Notes: generated by a model not told the origin, from the sequence alone. DNA of 64,000 nucleotides from Pectobacterium carotovorum (GCA_016415585.1 CP066552.1:4278001-4342000); one strand, 5' to 3'; positions 29,259 to 41,719 are shown, counted from the stretch's first letter. Numbers and translations: made by a program.

Positions 29259-32200
29259 CTACTCCGCTCTTTCCTTTAACGGAAAGCGGCGGCGCACGAC
29301 GACAAAGAACAGCGGCACAAAGAAGATAGCGAGGAAGGTCGCGGCTAGCATGCCACCGATCACGCCCGTTCCCACAGCATGCTGACTCGCCGAACCCGCG
29401 CCGCTGCTGGTCGCCATCGGTAAGACGCCGAAAATAAACGCCAGTGACGTCATCAATATCGGCCGCAGTCGCTGACGGGAGGCTTCCAGCGTAGCCTCGA
29501 CCAGATCCTTCCCTTTCTGGTTCATCTCGTTGGCGAATTCCACGATCAGGATGGCGTTCTTCGCCGATAGCCCGACCACCGTCAGTAGCCCAACCTGAAA
29601 ATAGACATCGTTTTCCAGACCGCGCGCCCAGGTTGCTACCAGCGCCCCCAGCACGCCCATCGGCACCACCAGCATGACGGAGAATGGCACCGTCCAGCTT
29701 TCATATAGTGCGGCCAGACACAGAAATACCACCAGCAGCGAAATCGCATACAGCGCAGGTGCCTGCGCCCCGCTCAACCGCTCCTGTAACGACATGCCCG
29801 TCCATTGCAATCCAAAACCTTCCGGCAGTTGCGCCACCAGCGATTCCATAATATTCATCGCCGTACCGGTACTGACGCCCGGCGTCGCCTCGCCAACAAT
29901 CTCCAGCGAGGAATAACCGTTGTAACGCTCAAGGCGCGGCGATCCGGTTTCCCAGACGGTTTGCGCAAAGGCGCTGAACGGCACCATTCCGCCGCTGTTG
30001 TTGCGCACATACCATTTACTGACATCGTCCGGCAGCATGCGGAACTTCGCCGCCGCCTGAACGTAAACTTTTTTCACACGACCACGGTCAAGGAAGTCAT
30101 TCACATAGGTCGATCCCCAGCCCGTTTTCAGCGTGCTGTTAATGTCATCCACCGACACGCCCAGCGCCTGTGCTTTGCGCTGATCGATATGAATCCGCAG
30201 CTGCGAGCTGTCGTCCAGACCATTGTGACGCACACGTGTCAGCTCAGGATTACTGTCGGCCATACTTAACAACTGATCCCGCGCGGCCATCAGTGCGTCG
30301 TGCCCCAGCCCACCGCGATCCTGTAGCTGCATACCGAAACCCGCGGCACTCCCCAGCCCGTTAATCGATGGCGGGCTGCTGGCGAACACCCGCGCTTCCT
30401 GAATCTTGCGAAAGGCTTTGGTCGCGCGTTCGATCACAGCAAACGAGCTGCTCTCCGGCGTCGTGCGTTCATTCCAGTCTTTAAGGCGCACAAACAGCCG
30501 CGCGACGTTCTGCCCATTTCCACCCGGCCCCGAACCGATGGTGGAAAACACAGACGTCACAGTGTCTTTTTCCTGCGTGAGATAGTACTGCTCGATCTTG
30601 TTGACCACCTGTAAGGTCTGCTGCTGCGTCGAGCCCGGCGGGAGCTGTACTTGTGTCGTGAACACGCCCCGATCTTCCTGCGGCAAAAACGAAGTCGGCA
30701 GCCGGAAAAACAGAAAGGCCATAATCCCGATGATGCCCATATACAGCAGCAGCCAGCGTCCGCTGCTAATTAATATCTTGCCGACGCCACGCTCATACTT
30801 CAGCGATGTGCGGGTAAAGCTCTGGTTAAACCAGCCGAAGAACCCTTTGCGGCCGTGGTGTTGGCCCTTGGCGAGCGGCTTGAGCAGCGTCGCACACAGC
30901 GCAGGCGTCAGCGTCATCGCCACCAGCACCGATAGGATCATTGAGGTCACAATCGTGATGGAGAACTGGCGGTAAATCGCCCCTGTGGTGCCGCCAAAGA
31001 AGGCCATCGGCACAAACACGGCGGACAGCACCAGCGCAATCCCGACCAGTGCCCCTTGCACCTGCCCCATCGATTTTCGCGTCGCGTCCCGTGGTGAGAG
31101 CCCTTCCTCGCTCATCACTCGCTCTACGTTTTCCACCACCACAATGGCATCGTCAACCAGCAGGCCAATCGCCAGCACCATCGCGAACATCGTCAGGGTG
31201 TTCAGGCTAAAGCCGAAGGCATACAGCACGGCAAACGTGCCGAGCAACACCACCGGCACCGCAATCGTGGGAATCAGGGTGGCGCGGAAATTCTGCAAAA
31301 ACAGGTACATCACCAGAAAGACTAGCAGCACCGCTTCAAACAGGGTTTTCACCACATCGGTAATCGAAGCTTTTACAAAGGGGGAGGTTTCGAAGGCAAT
31401 TTTGGCTTCTAGCCCGTGCGGGAAGTACTGCGACAGCTCCTCGATACGTTCTCTGACGCGCTTATCCGTTTCCAGCTCATTCGCGCCAGACGCCAGCGTC
31501 ACCCCCAGACCGGAGGCGGACTGACCGTTGAAACGGCTGAGAAAATCGTAGCGTTCGGCACCAAGCTCGACTTCTGCGACATTGCCGAGCGTCACGGCAG
31601 AGCCGTCTTGATTGACGCGCAGCGTGATATCACGAAACTGCTGTGGCGTCTCTAACAGCGATTGTGCGTTGATCGTAGCGTTCAGCGCCTGATTATCCAC
31701 CGACGGTACACCGCCAACCTGCCCTACCGAGACCTGACTGTTCTGCGATTCGATGGCCCGTACCACGTCGCTGGTGGTCAGCGCATAATCCATCAGTTTG
31801 GCCGGATCCAGCCAGATGCGCATCGCATACTGCGATCCATAGGCAGAAACCTCGCCCACCCCGCTGATGCGGCTGATCGGCTCCTGAATATTGGTTGCGA
31901 CATAATCGGCGATATCCTGTTTATCCATACTGCCATCGGTAGAGACAAACGCGACCATCAGGATATTGGTATCGCCAGTTTTACTGACGGTGACGCCCTG
32001 CTGCTGGACTTCCTGCGGCAGTTTGCGGATAGCAGACTGAAGCTGGTTTTGCACCTGCTGGCGGGCTTCATCGGGATCGGTGCCTGCCTCGAAGGTCAGC
32101 ATGACTCTGGCTTGCCCGGTATTGCTGCTGTCCGAGGACATGTACATCAGGTTATCCAGCCCGGTCATGCTCTGTTCGATAACCTGTGTAACGGTATTTT

Positions 32201-32372
32201 CCAGCGTCTGCGCCGATGCACCGGGGTAGCTCGCCGTGATCCGCACGCTGGGCGGTGCCAGATCGGGATACTGTTCCAGCGGCAATGACTTGATGGCCAA
32301 CATACCGCACAGGCTGAGAAGGATAGCCAGCACCCACGCAAAAATGGGACGGTCGACAAAAAAGTTCGCCAT
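29259..32372 (-). CDS. acrD: RND multidrug efflux transporter AcrD
   Basis: AcrD is the inner-membrane proton-driven pump that works with AcrA and TolC to expel aminoglycosides, bile salts and other amphiphiles. The protein is 1037 residues, exactly the E. coli AcrD length, and its sequence tracks AcrD rather than AcrB throughout. It starts [14 protein letters not shown]. The proton-relay pair is in [14 protein letters not shown] (TM4) and the Lys in G-L-S-A-K-N-A-I (TM10). It stands alone without its own membrane fusion protein, as in E. coli. In E. coli acrD lies elsewhere, so its place beside bioH is specific to this lineage. Confidence 0.95.
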   Translation of the reverse strand: MANFFVDRPIFAWVLAILLSLCGMLAIKSLPLEQYPDLAPPSVRITASYPGASAQTLENTVTQVIEQSMTGLDNLMYMSSDSSNTGQARVMLTFEAGTDPDEARQQVQNQLQSAIRKLPQEVQQQGVTVSKTGDTNILMVAFVSTDGSMDKQDIADYVATNIQEPISRISGVGEVSAYGSQYAMRIWLDPAKLMDYALTTSDVVRAIESQNSQVSVGQVGGVPSVDNQALNATINAQSLLETPQQFRDITLRVNQDGSAVTLGNVAEVELGAERYDFLSRFNGQSASGLGVTLASGANELETDKRVRERIEELSQYFPHGLEAKIAFETSPFVKASITDVVKTLFEAVLLVFLVMYLFLQNFRATLIPTIAVPVVLLGTFAVLYAFGFSLNTLTMFAMVLAIGLLVDDAIVVVENVERVMSEEGLSPRDATRKSMGQVQGALVGIALVLSAVFVPMAFFGGTTGAIYRQFSITIVTSMILSVLVAMTLTPALCATLLKPLAKGQHHGRKGFFGWFNQSFTRTSLKYERGVGKILISSGRWLLLYMGIIGIMAFLFFRLPTSFLPQEDRGVFTTQVQLPPGSTQQQTLQVVNKIEQYYLTQEKDTVTSVFSTIGSGPGGNGQNVARLFVRLKDWNERTTPESSSFAVIERATKAFRKIQEARVFASSPPSINGLGSAAGFGMQLQDRGGLGHDALMAARDQLLSMADSNPELTRVRHNGLDDSSQLRIHIDQRKAQALGVSVDDINSTLKTGWGSTYVNDFLDRGRVKKVYVQAAAKFRMLPDDVSKWYVRNNSGGMVPFSAFAQTVWETGSPRLERYNGYSSLEIVGEATPGVSTGTAMNIMESLVAQLPEGFGLQWTGMSLQERLSGAQAPALYAISLLVVFLCLAALYESWTVPFSVMLVVPMGVLGALVATWARGLENDVYFQVGLLTVVGLSAKNAILIVEFANEMNQKGKDLVEATLEASRQRLRPILMTSLAFIFGVLPMATSSGAGSASQHAVGTGVIGGMLAATFLAIFFVPLFFVVVRRRFPLKERAE

Positions 32373-32554
32373 CTCTCCTACACTCCTCAGCCCTATTTTG
32401 ACGTGGCTGCTTCACGAGCAGCCTACTTATTATCAACCGGAATAGATTCACTCACCCCAGAGAAAAACCCTGCGCACAGGGTGCCAAGTTACCTTAACTG
32501 CCGACGTCAGCTAAATCGTGGAGAAATTGAGGAGAAAATGTAAATTATCGTCGG

Positions 32555-33322
32555 CTACGCCTGAGCGAACGTGATCACCTGCTCGATAAAAGCGTCAGGA
32601 TGCGAGATAAACGGTGCATGCGCAGCCTTTGGAATCACTACCGAGGTTGAGTCCGACCACTGATCATCCAACAACCCAGCCACCTTGCGTGGTACCAGCC
32701 CATCTAAGGCACCATAGAGCCGCAGGAATGGCACGGCCAAGTCAGCTAACGGCTGGCGTAAATCCGCTTCACGCAAAATGGCCAGCCCGCCGTTTAATAC
32801 CTCGACTGACGGCATCGGCTGTTCCAGCACCACACTTTTTAACAGTCGGGCATCCTGCCGTGCGCTTTCCGTTCCCAGTGTTTGCAGCGCCAGAAACCGT
32901 TCGACCGTACGCTGGAAATCTTCACTAAGCTGCTGTTGAAACCCCTGCAAGACGTCTGGCTTGATTCCCGGCCAGCCGTCCTGTGCGCTGAAACAGGGCG
33001 ATGACGCCACGGTAATCAGCTTTTCCACCCGCGCAGGGGCGCTCAACGCAATCTGGCTGGCAACCAGTCCACCCAGCGACCACCCTAACCAGACGGCACG
33101 CTCCGGTGCCTGCGCGAGCACGTAGTCCGCCATGTCGCTCAGCGACATCGGCCCAAATCCCTGACTTCTGCCATAGCCCGGCAGATCGACCAGATGCAGA
33201 CGAAAATGCGGGGCGAGTCGCGCAATAATGCTTTGCCATACCTGCGCATTCAATCCCCATCCGTGCAGCAACACAAGATCCGTGTTTCCTGCACCTTCGG
33301 TCTGCCAATACAACGCCGCCAT
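32555..33322 (-). CDS. bioH: Pimeloyl-ACP methyl ester carboxylesterase
   Basis: BioH removes the methyl group from pimeloyl-ACP methyl ester, ending the BioC-BioH route to the biotin precursor. The 255-residue alpha/beta hydrolase has the oxyanion H-G-W-G motif, nucleophile elbow G-W-S-L-G-G (Ser near 82), acid Asp in G-A-L-D-G-L-V-P and the catalytic His in A-A-H-A-P-F. It is divergent from gntX, with the usual enterobacterial neighbours. Confidence 0.96.
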   Translation of the reverse strand: MAALYWQTEGAGNTDLVLLHGWGLNAQVWQSIIARLAPHFRLHLVDLPGYGRSQGFGPMSLSDMADYVLAQAPERAVWLGWSLGGLVASQIALSAPARVEKLITVASSPCFSAQDGWPGIKPDVLQGFQQQLSEDFQRTVERFLALQTLGTESARQDARLLKSVVLEQPMPSVEVLNGGLAILREADLRQPLADLAVPFLRLYGALDGLVPRKVAGLLDDQWSDSTSVVIPKAAHAPFISHPDAFIEQVITFAQA

Positions 33323-33421
33323 CAGTTATCTTCCTTTCTCAGGGAACCCCTTAACGCTTGCATGGGGTCAATATATTTCAGGGAAAACCATATTTAGGAA
33401 AAACGATCTTTAAGGAAAACA

Positions 33422-34123
33422 ATGTTAACCATCTCCGCACGCTGCTGGCTATGCTTATTGCCGCTTCATCACAGCCAGCAGGGTATTTGCTCGTACTGCC
33501 AGCGCCATTTGCCCCGCTTGCCTCTCTGCTGCCCGCGCTGTGGCTTGCCCTCAGCCGACACCACGCATCAGTGCGGACGCTGCCTACAGAACCCGCCGCC
33601 CTGGCAGTCGATGACCTTTATCAGCGACTACGCGCCACCGTTCAACACGCTGCTGAAGCATTTCAAATTTCACGGTAAAACCGAACTGGCAGCGGTACTC
33701 GCCCGACAGCTGTTATTGCGCTGGCAGATGACCTACCGCGAACGAAAGCTCACCGGACACGTTCCCCTGTTTCGCCCTGACCGCCTGTTTACCGTTCCCC
33801 TGCACCGGAACCGCCAGTGGCGGCGTGGCTTCAACCAGACCGAGCTGCTCGCTCGGCCTCTCGCCCGCTGGCTGAACTGTACTTACGAGCCACGCGAATT
33901 GCAGCGCACCCGACGCACGCCGCTACAGCAAACGCTCAGCGCCAGCGCGCGGCGGCGAAACCTACGGGGCGCGTTTTCCTGTGATGTCTCGCTGTCTGGG
34001 CAACAGGTGGTTTTACTGGATGATGTGGTTACGACGGGTAGTACCGCAGCCGAAATCAGCAGGCTGCTGCTGGCCCAAGGTGCAGCGGGCGTTCAGGTCT
34101 GGTGTTTGTGCCGAACCTTGTAG
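33422..34123 (+). CDS. gntX: GntX/ComF-family phosphoribosyltransferase-like protein
   Basis: The 233-residue protein has a Cys-rich N-terminal zinc-finger region (C-W-L-C, C-S-Y-C, C-P-R-C, C-G-R-C) and a C-terminal PRTase fold with V-V-L-L-D-D-V-V-T-T-G-S-T. This is the ComFC/GntX family, linked in competent bacteria to DNA uptake; the enterobacterial function is not well defined. The ATG has AAGGA six bases upstream. Its place between bioH and nfuA is conserved. Confidence 0.93.
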   Translation: MLTISARCWLCLLPLHHSQQGICSYCQRHLPRLPLCCPRCGLPSADTTHQCGRCLQNPPPWQSMTFISDYAPPFNTLLKHFKFHGKTELAAVLARQLLLRWQMTYRERKLTGHVPLFRPDRLFTVPLHRNRQWRRGFNQTELLARPLARWLNCTYEPRELQRTRRTPLQQTLSASARRRNLRGAFSCDVSLSGQQVVLLDDVVTTGSTAAEISRLLLAQGAAGVQVWCLCRTL

Positions 34124-34183
34124 TCGGGGGGAGGATGGGCGTATTATAACCGATAAGTGCAGTCAACTATCGAGCTTACTATT

Positions 34184-34759
34184 ATGATCCGTATTACCGA
34201 TGCTGCTCAGGAGCATTTCCTGAAACTGTTGGCAAAACAGGAAGAAGGCACACAGATTCGCGTATTTGTTATCAATCCAGGTACGCCAAACGCCGAGTGC
34301 GGTGTGTCGTATTGCCCGCCGGATGCCGTAGAAGCCAGCGATACCGTACTGAAGTTTGAGAAGATTTCCGCTTACGTGGACGAACTCAGCGCGCCTTATT
34401 TGGAAGACGCTGAAATCGACTTCGTGACCGACCAGCTAGGTTCTCAGCTCACGCTGAAAGCGCCGAACGCCAAAATGCGTAAAGTGGACGACAGCGCCCC
34501 GCTGATGGAACGCGTGGAGTATGTGCTGCAATCGCAGATCAACCCACAGCTGGCGGGCCACGGCGGCCGTGTGACGCTGATGGAAATTACCGACGATGGT
34601 CTGGCGATTCTGCAATTTGGCGGCGGCTGTAACGGCTGTTCTATGGTTGACGTCACGCTGAAAGAAGGGATTGAGAAAGAGCTACTGGAAAAATTCCCCG
34701 ATCTGAAAGGCGTGAGAGATCTCACCGAACACCAGCGCGGCGAGCACTCCTACTATTAA
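34184..34759 (+). CDS. nfuA: Fe-S biogenesis carrier NfuA
   Basis: NfuA carries [4Fe-4S] clusters to client enzymes and protects them under stress. The 191-residue protein has a degenerate A-type N-terminal domain (about 1-95) and a C-terminal Nfu domain with the cluster-binding C-N-G-C-S pair (near 149-152). It is full length and starts M-I-R-I at 34184. The end R-G-E-H-S-Y-Y is the E. coli sequence. In E. coli gntT follows; here malQ converges instead. Confidence 0.97.
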   Translation: MIRITDAAQEHFLKLLAKQEEGTQIRVFVINPGTPNAECGVSYCPPDAVEASDTVLKFEKISAYVDELSAPYLEDAEIDFVTDQLGSQLTLKAPNAKMRKVDDSAPLMERVEYVLQSQINPQLAGHGGRVTLMEITDDGLAILQFGGGCNGCSMVDVTLKEGIEKELLEKFPDLKGVRDLTEHQRGEHSYY

Positions 34760-34788
34760 TCGTCTCCCCTGCTGATTTATCTTTGCTT

Positions 34789-34812
34789 TTCCTCCCCGAT
34801 TCAGGGGAGGAA
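34789..34812. terminator. Hairpin between convergent nfuA and malQ
   Basis: TTCCTCCCC and GGGGAGGAA form a perfect 9-bp stem with a six-base loop, 29 bases after nfuA and 17 bases past the malQ stop. There is no long T-run on either side, so termination would be weak. Confidence 0.55.
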
Positions 34813-34829
34813 GAGTATTTGTTCTGTTG

Positions 34830-36914
34830 TCAGGCTTTCTGCGCTTTCATCGGCGCGCCACGACGCAAATCCATATCCCGAACCAGTCGCTCAAGGCAGC
34901 GGTCAGCGAAGATCGACTCCAGCGGACGCGTGAGCTTACGCCGCCAGTTGGGGTATTCACGATTGGTGCCCGGCACATTGACCGGTGTCGCCATATCCAG
35001 CCAGTCTTCCAACTGGAATCCCACCAGTGCGCTTGCGCTGTCGGCGACATAGCGATGAACGCCACGGCTTAGCGGTGCGCCCATTGTCGTCAGCGCCGAG
35101 TTGCGGCCAACCCGCTGCGGCAATAGCCCGAATTCGTGCAACGCGTTGAGCAACCCCTGTTTTGCTTTCTCACGCTGCTGCATTTGTTCTTGCAGTAACG
35201 CTTCCGTCGGATACAGCCCCAATTCCCGCCCCAGTGATAAATCCACGGTCTGCCAGTAGCCGCGCAGCGTTGGGAGATCGTGCGTGGTAATGGTTGTCAT
35301 TGCCTGACGTGGGTAATCTTCCGGTGCGCGGAAGTGGTTCTCGTCGTCCTTTTCAAAGAACAGCACCTTGTAAGAATAAATACCGTAGTCATGTAGCTTA
35401 CTGATAATTTCCGGCGGCACCGTGCCTAAATCCTCGCCGATAACCAGGCAGCGATGACGCTGACTTTCCAACGCCAGCACGGCCAGCAGGTCGTCGACCG
35501 GATAATGCACGTAAGCTCCGTTGCCCGCCGATTCCGCCTTGGGTATCCACCACAGGCGCAAGAGCGCCATCACATGATCGATACGCAGGGCACCACAATG
35601 CGCCATGTTGCTGCGCAGTACGTCGATAAACGGTTGATAGCCACGCAGTTGCATCATGGTGGGATTCATCGGCGCAAGCTGCCAGTCTTGTCCCTGTGGC
35701 CCGAGCGGGTCCGGCGGTGCGCCGATAGAGGCATCAAGACAATAGAGCTGCCGTTCGTCCCACGTTTCCGCGCCACCTTGTGCAACGCCAACGGCTAAAT
35801 CACGATACAGGCCGAGCGGTAAGCCAAGCTGTTTACTGTGCGCGTAGCACTCCGCGAGTTGCTCGTGCGCCACCCATTGCAGCCAGCTGTAGAACGTAAT
35901 CTCGTCGTGGTATTCACGGCGGAAGGATTTTACGGTTTCGCTGTGTACATCATGATAGCTGGCCGGCCACTGGTGCCAGTCCGCATAATTCTCGCCCTGT
36001 TTTTTCAGGTGAGCCTGCAACGCATCAAACGTCGCCTGAAGCTGTAAACTCTGCCCGCCGCTGACGACAAACTGACGAAAGGCGCTAATGCGCGGGTCCA
36101 GCGCACTGCGTGTCGTAAAGTAGCGGAAAGCCAGCCGTAAAGCGGTCAGCTTAAGCGCCGTCACCGGTTCATAATCGACCCAGCGCCCCGCTCGCAGCGA
36201 AACGATTGCGCTTTGCGTATCCTCACGGTGCCACCATGCCTGCGCTTCCCCGCTCTGCTGAAAATCATCGATCCAATTGACATCGATATAAATAATGTTC
36301 AGCCAGTGTCTGGATGAAGGACTGTAAGGGCTCGCAGCCTCTGGCAATGCGGGATACAGCGAATGCAGTGGGTTCAGCCCCACAAAGGCACCGCCGCGTC
36401 GGGCAATTTGCTCCACCAGTTGGCGCAGGTCGCCAAAATCCCCGACGCCCCAGTTGTTCTGCGAACGTAAGGTGTAAAGCTGGACGGTCACGCCCCACCA
36501 GCGTTTACCCTGTAATAAGGCTTCGGGTTCATAGCAGCGGTGCGGCGCGACAATAATCCGGCAGCTCCAGCGTTGGTCGGCTTGCGTTAACGTCAGGTAG
36601 TGGTAACCCAGCGGCAGCACACCCGGCAGAGCCAGCGTTGAACCGCCGGTGATCTGTCCTTGAATTTGACCGCCATTTTCATACATCAGCGTCCAGAGGA
36701 ATTCACCGTGACCAGCAAGTTCGATGACCGCATCCCGGCCTTGCAAAAAGACCCGAACGGGCGGCAAGGGTGCATTACCGCTATCAGAAACGTCCATCAT
36801 TGCCTGAATCTGGTTTCTGATTGCGGCCGCAACCATGTGCTCTTTGCCATACGCATCGGTGTAGCTTTCCGCGATGCCTGTCTGCTGGCTTGCCAGTTTA
36901 TCCACCTTGAACAC
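34830..36914 (-). CDS. malQ: 4-alpha-glucanotransferase (amylomaltase)
   Basis: MalQ transfers glucosyl and dextrinyl units between maltodextrins, releasing glucose and longer chains for MalP. The 694-residue GH77 enzyme carries the nucleophile in L-R-I-D-H-V-M-A-L, the acid in V-I-G-E-D-L-G-T-V-P, and the third acidic residue in T-T-H-D-L-P-T-L. The first 150 residues form the N-terminal Ig-like domains seen in enterobacterial MalQ. It begins 12 bases after malP stops, so malPQ are one transcript. Confidence 0.96.
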   Translation of the reverse strand: MFKVDKLASQQTGIAESYTDAYGKEHMVAAAIRNQIQAMMDVSDSGNAPLPPVRVFLQGRDAVIELAGHGEFLWTLMYENGGQIQGQITGGSTLALPGVLPLGYHYLTLTQADQRWSCRIIVAPHRCYEPEALLQGKRWWGVTVQLYTLRSQNNWGVGDFGDLRQLVEQIARRGGAFVGLNPLHSLYPALPEAASPYSPSSRHWLNIIYIDVNWIDDFQQSGEAQAWWHREDTQSAIVSLRAGRWVDYEPVTALKLTALRLAFRYFTTRSALDPRISAFRQFVVSGGQSLQLQATFDALQAHLKKQGENYADWHQWPASYHDVHSETVKSFRREYHDEITFYSWLQWVAHEQLAECYAHSKQLGLPLGLYRDLAVGVAQGGAETWDERQLYCLDASIGAPPDPLGPQGQDWQLAPMNPTMMQLRGYQPFIDVLRSNMAHCGALRIDHVMALLRLWWIPKAESAGNGAYVHYPVDDLLAVLALESQRHRCLVIGEDLGTVPPEIISKLHDYGIYSYKVLFFEKDDENHFRAPEDYPRQAMTTITTHDLPTLRGYWQTVDLSLGRELGLYPTEALLQEQMQQREKAKQGLLNALHEFGLLPQRVGRNSALTTMGAPLSRGVHRYVADSASALVGFQLEDWLDMATPVNVPGTNREYPNWRRKLTRPLESIFADRCLERLVRDMDLRRGAPMKAQKA

Positions 36915-36926
36915 CCTCTCCTTTTC

Positions 36927-39473
36927 CTAACGATGCGCCTGCCAAATGCGCGTCTGGTAATCATGAATCGCCCGGTCCGAACTGAACATCCCCATTCTGG
37001 CGGTATTCAGCACACAGCGGCGCGTCCATTCATCCGGCTCACGGTAAAGCGCATCAACACGCTGCTGCACCTCACAATACGGTGCAAAATCGGCCATTAA
37101 CATATAGGGATCGCCCAGCTTCAGCAGGCTATCCAACAGCGGAGCAAACGCGTTTTTATCCCCCTGACTGAACGCTCCACTCGCTAGCTCGTTCAGTACT
37201 TCACGTAGCAGCGGCGTCACGGCGAGGTAGTCAGACGGATCATAGCCCTGCGTCTGTAGCGCTTTTACCTGTTCGACGGTGTGACCGAAAATGAACAGAT
37301 TGTCTTCACCGACCTGCTGCGCCATTTCTACATTCGCTCCGTCCAGCGTACCGACGGTCAGCGCGCCGTTCAGCGCCAGCTTCATATTGCCCGTACCGGA
37401 CGCTTCTTTACCTGCCGTCGAAATCTGTTCAGAGACATCCGCAGCAGGAATCATCCGTTCAGCCAGCGAGACGCGATAGTCCGACGGGAAGATCACCTTC
37501 AGGCGATCGTTAACGCGGCGATCCTGATTAATGACCGCAGCGACCCGGTTAATGGCATAAATGATATTTTTCGCTAATACATAGCCCGGTGCCGCTTTGG
37601 CACCGAACAAAAAGACGTGCGGCACTATATCCAGATGCGGATTGTCACGCAATTGACGATATAGCGCGAGGATATGAAGCAGATTCAAATGCTGGCGTTT
37701 GTACTCATGCAATCGCTTGATTTGCACATCAAACAGCGCTTGCGGATCGATAACAATGTCGTACTGCTGGCGGAGATAGGTCGCCAACTGCGTTTTATTC
37801 TCGGCTTTGATTTGTCGATAGCGCTCACGAAAGCCAGCATCGTCAGCGTAAGGTTCCAGCCCTTGCAGCGCAGGCAGGTCATTCACCCACGGCGTGTGCA
37901 GTGTGTCGTCGATCAGCGCGGACAGTGCCGGGTTACACTGTTTTAGCCAGCGGCGTGGCGTAATGCCGTTGGTGACATTATGGAATTTGGTCGGCCACAA
38001 CTGGTGGTATTCCGGGAACAGATCTTTCACCACCAGTTCCGAGTGCAGCGCCGCCACGCCGTTGACCGCAAAGCAACTGACGACGCACAGGTTTGCCATG
38101 CGAATCTGGCGCTGATGGCGAATCGCGAGCTTCGCCCATACCTGCCGATCGCCGGGCCATTTCTGCTCAACCTGCGCCTTAAACTGCGTATCAATTTGCC
38201 GGATGATAGACAGGTGGCGAGGAAGCAGCCGGCTAAACAGTCGTTCGTCCCAGTGCTCAAGCGCTTCCGGCATCAGCGTGTGGTTGGTATAGGCAAAGGT
38301 GCGTCCGGTTATCGACCAGGCTTCATCCCACGGTATCTGATGCTCATCCAGCAGCAGACGCATCAGTTCAGGGATCGCCAACGTCGGGTGGGTGTCATTA
38401 AGCTGGATGACTTCATAATCCGGCAGCGTGGACAGCGCGCGCCCCGCGTTGAGATGACGACGCAGAATGTCGGCCACCGAACAGGCGCAGTGGAAATACT
38501 GCTGCATCAGGCGCAGGCGTTTACCCGCCGCGTGATTGTCATTCGGATACAGCACGCTGGTCAGGCTGGAGGCGGAAATCCCCGCCTGTGCCGCACGCAG
38601 ATAGTGCCCTTCGTTGAATAGCGTCAAATCAAACGGATCGCGATGCGTCGCACGCCACAAACGCAGCGGCTGCGCAGCGCCGTTGTGATAGCCAATCACC
38701 GACAGGTCACAGGCTTCACCTCTGAAAACGGTATCCGGCAGCCAGCGCAAGGTTCCGTCAGTTTGGGGTTGCAGACGCCCGCCAAACCCGACATCCACCG
38801 CCAGCTCCGCGCGCGGTAAAAACCACGGATAGGTATCGCGCTGCCAGTCATCGGCCGTTTCCTGCTGCTTTTCCTGCGCAAAGTGCTGGCGGAACAGGCC
38901 ATACTGATAGTTGAGGCCGTAACCCGTTGCGGGCTGCCCCACCGTCGCCATCGAATCCAAAAAGCAGGACGCCAGCCGACCTAACCCGCCGTTGCCTAAC
39001 CCCGGATCGGTTTCCTGCTCCAGAATATCACTCAGGTTCAACCCTTGCTCGGCCAGCACGGCGGCTACCGCGTCATACCATCCCAAATTCAACAGATTGT
39101 TGCCCGTCAAACGGCCGGGGAGAAATTCCATCGACAGGTAGTTCACATGGCGCTGAGGCGTATGGGTATTAGCTGTAGGAGACGTTGAAGAGGCTGAATG
39201 CATCAGCAACTGTTCAGACAGCGCAAGGCTGACAGCACGCCAGCACTGCACTGGCGTCATCGCGTTAAGCGAGGCGACGCCACCGAGCCGCTGTTGGCGG
39301 CGCAGCGCGGCGGTAAATTCTGATGCATCAAAGGCGATAGCGGGATGGGCGGAGGAAATGGGCTGCGTTAACGCATCTGGTTTTTTTGCAGCCGCTGAAC
39401 GTTTTGGCGATCCTGATACTTTTGATGATTCTGATCGCGTTGCAGAATGCGACTTTCTTGAAGAATCTGACAT
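36927..39473 (-). CDS. malP: Maltodextrin phosphorylase with a Ser/Lys-rich N-terminal extension
   Basis: MalP phosphorolyses maltodextrins to glucose-1-phosphate with a pyridoxal phosphate cofactor. The 848-residue protein contains the PLP site [14 protein letters not shown] and [12 protein letters not shown]. It is about 50 residues longer than E. coli MalP (797): the first 40 residues are rich in Ser, Lys and Ala, and a Ser/Thr stretch ([11 protein letters not shown]) is inserted near residue 100. The ATG at 39473 has an excellent AGGAGGAGG ribosome site; an earlier ATG at 39497 would include that site in coding DNA. Only 42 bases separate it from glpR on the same strand. Confidence 0.92.
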   Translation of the reverse strand: MSDSSRKSHSATRSESSKVSGSPKRSAAAKKPDALTQPISSAHPAIAFDASEFTAALRRQQRLGGVASLNAMTPVQCWRAVSLALSEQLLMHSASSTSPTANTHTPQRHVNYLSMEFLPGRLTGNNLLNLGWYDAVAAVLAEQGLNLSDILEQETDPGLGNGGLGRLASCFLDSMATVGQPATGYGLNYQYGLFRQHFAQEKQQETADDWQRDTYPWFLPRAELAVDVGFGGRLQPQTDGTLRWLPDTVFRGEACDLSVIGYHNGAAQPLRLWRATHRDPFDLTLFNEGHYLRAAQAGISASSLTSVLYPNDNHAAGKRLRLMQQYFHCACSVADILRRHLNAGRALSTLPDYEVIQLNDTHPTLAIPELMRLLLDEHQIPWDEAWSITGRTFAYTNHTLMPEALEHWDERLFSRLLPRHLSIIRQIDTQFKAQVEQKWPGDRQVWAKLAIRHQRQIRMANLCVVSCFAVNGVAALHSELVVKDLFPEYHQLWPTKFHNVTNGITPRRWLKQCNPALSALIDDTLHTPWVNDLPALQGLEPYADDAGFRERYRQIKAENKTQLATYLRQQYDIVIDPQALFDVQIKRLHEYKRQHLNLLHILALYRQLRDNPHLDIVPHVFLFGAKAAPGYVLAKNIIYAINRVAAVINQDRRVNDRLKVIFPSDYRVSLAERMIPAADVSEQISTAGKEASGTGNMKLALNGALTVGTLDGANVEMAQQVGEDNLFIFGHTVEQVKALQTQGYDPSDYLAVTPLLREVLNELASGAFSQGDKNAFAPLLDSLLKLGDPYMLMADFAPYCEVQQRVDALYREPDEWTRRCVLNTARMGMFSSDRAIHDYQTRIWQAHR

Positions 39474-39515
39474 CGTGCCTCCTCCTTTGTCCATCATGGA
39501 AAAGGCACATCGGGT

Positions 39516-40274
39516 TCAACACAACTCCAACTGTACCTTATGTTGTTCAATGATTTTCAGTACGCTGGGTGGTGGTGACTGATCGGTAAAAAGATAGTCG
39601 ATCAAATCCATGTTGCCCAAATTCACCATCGCATTACGACCAAACTTGGAATGGTCCGTCACCAGCATGACGCAGCGAGAGTTTTCAATAATCGCCCGTT
39701 TTGTGCGCACTTCATGGTAATCAAACTCCAGTAATGACCCATCCATGTCAATACCACTGATGCCCAAAATGCCGAAATCCAGACGGAACTGAGAGATAAA
39801 ATCCAGCGTCGCCTCCCCCATGATGCCGCCATCGCGGGTACGCACTTCGCCACCGGCCAAGATCAGGCGAAAATCCTCTTTTGCCGTCAGCAGCGTTGCC
39901 ACATTCAGGTTATTGGTGACCACGCGCAGATCCTTATGCTGCATCAGCGCATAGGCCACCGCTTCGGGCGTGGTACCGATATCGATAAACAAGGTGGCCC
40001 CGTCTGGAATCTGGCTCGCTACCCGACGGGCAATGCGCGCTTTTTCATCCGACCACATCATTTTACGGTCATGGTAGGCCGTGTTAACCGAGCTGGACGG
40101 CAATGCCGCACCGCCGTGGTGGCGATGGATTTTATTCTGCTCGGCCAGCTCGTTCAGATCGCGACGAATGGTCTGCGGGCTCACCGCAAAATGCTCCACT
40201 AGCTCTTCAGTACTGACATAGCCCTGCTGGCGCACCAGCTCAATAATGGCGTCATGCCGTTGTGTCTGCTTCAC
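39516..40274 (-). CDS. glpR: Glycerol-3-phosphate regulon repressor
   Basis: GlpR is the DeoR-family repressor of the glp regulon, released by glycerol-3-phosphate. The 252-residue protein has the N-terminal helix-turn-helix (Y-V-S-T-E-E-L, S-P-Q-T-I-R-R-D-L-N) and a sugar-phosphate-sensing domain with D-I-G-T-T and G-G-E-V-R. It follows glpG by 24 bases, as in the E. coli glpEGR arrangement. The malPQ genes then follow on the same strand. Confidence 0.97.
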   Translation of the reverse strand: MKQTQRHDAIIELVRQQGYVSTEELVEHFAVSPQTIRRDLNELAEQNKIHRHHGGAALPSSSVNTAYHDRKMMWSDEKARIARRVASQIPDGATLFIDIGTTPEAVAYALMQHKDLRVVTNNLNVATLLTAKEDFRLILAGGEVRTRDGGIMGEATLDFISQFRLDFGILGISGIDMDGSLLEFDYHEVRTKRAIIENSRCVMLVTDHSKFGRNAMVNLGNMDLIDYLFTDQSPPPSVLKIIEQHKVQLELC

Positions 40275-40298
40275 ATTTATCCCCTAAGACGCCCCGAT

Positions 40299-41132
40299 TT
40301 ACCGGGGGTTTGTTTTATTATACGTGTCCCAAAAGGCCATCAATAGCCCGACAACCAGCCCAGCTACATGCGCCGCATTCGCAATCGACATGCCTAAAAT
40401 ATCGAAATATCCGGCGATCAGCCACAGTAAAGCGAAGGCCATCAGACTGCGCGGCATGGATAAATAACCGTCAGGCTCTCGTTCCCCTCGCAGCCAGACA
40501 TAGCCCATCAGGGCATAAACCACGCCAGACAGGCCACCAAAATGGGTGCCGCTAAACCAGGACTGCGCCCAGCCGCTAACCAGCGCGGAAACCAGCGTGA
40601 TGACCAGCAATTTCCCGGTTCCCAGTACTTTTTCAACCGGGCCGCCCAGATACCACCACCACATCAGATTGAACAAAATATGCAGCAGGGAAAAGTGCAA
40701 CAAAACATGACTAAACCAGCGCCACACCTCGACCTGTTGCCCTTCAGCCGGGAACGCCAGCCATACCATCACGCTCTCATAGCCCGAAATCTGCATCAGG
40801 ATGAACACCGCAATCGTCACGACCATCAGGGATAGCGTCAGCGGGCCAGCCTTCTGTTTCAGCGTTTGCAGGTAAGAGTAGCGTTGGTATTGAATACCGG
40901 TATCCATCGATCCCGTTTGCCAACTGGCCGCCAGATAGCGCGGGTTTGTCGGGTCGCGCAGAAAAATCTCCAGCGCTTCCTGAACCTTACTCAGTTGGGT
41001 TTCATCCTCCAGCCACAGTTCAGCTTCATGTCCCTGAGGCCGCATTTCCAGATAGACCTGCTGTGTACGCATGTAATCAACAAATGCCTGAGCCAGACGC
41101 GGGTTGGAGAGAGCAATAACGCGGATTGTCAT
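40299..41132 (-). CDS. glpG: Rhomboid intramembrane protease
   Basis: GlpG cleaves membrane proteins within the bilayer. The 277-residue protein has a cytosolic N-terminal domain and six TM helices. The Ser-His dyad is visible: Ser in G-G-L-S-G-V-V-Y-A (TM4) and His in A-N-A-A-H-V-A-G-L (TM6), with the L1 loop W-R-W-F-S-H. The ATG at 41132 gives the family length (E. coli 276); a TTG at 41147 extends it by five codons. Neither start has a good ribosome site. Confidence 0.95.
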   Translation of the reverse strand: MTIRVIALSNPRLAQAFVDYMRTQQVYLEMRPQGHEAELWLEDETQLSKVQEALEIFLRDPTNPRYLAASWQTGSMDTGIQYQRYSYLQTLKQKAGPLTLSLMVVTIAVFILMQISGYESVMVWLAFPAEGQQVEVWRWFSHVLLHFSLLHILFNLMWWWYLGGPVEKVLGTGKLLVITLVSALVSGWAQSWFSGTHFGGLSGVVYALMGYVWLRGEREPDGYLSMPRSLMAFALLWLIAGYFDILGMSIANAAHVAGLVVGLLMAFWDTYNKTNPR

Positions 41133-41198
41133 AACGGGAAGCGCCAATGTGTGGGTTGAGTAAAGAACATGAGAATAAAAAAGCTAATCGTCATGCGA

Positions 41199-41573
<375 letters not shown>

Positions 41574-41719
41574 TCATGGCAACCCGAGGCGTCATTGTAA
41601 CCCGCCTTCAACGGCATAAAACCCATATGATTATAAGGTTATTTATAAAAACAGTGCTTCACTAATGTGGAGAGTGACGACAAAACAGCACAATTTCAGC
41701 CCAATATCCCTTCTTTTAA

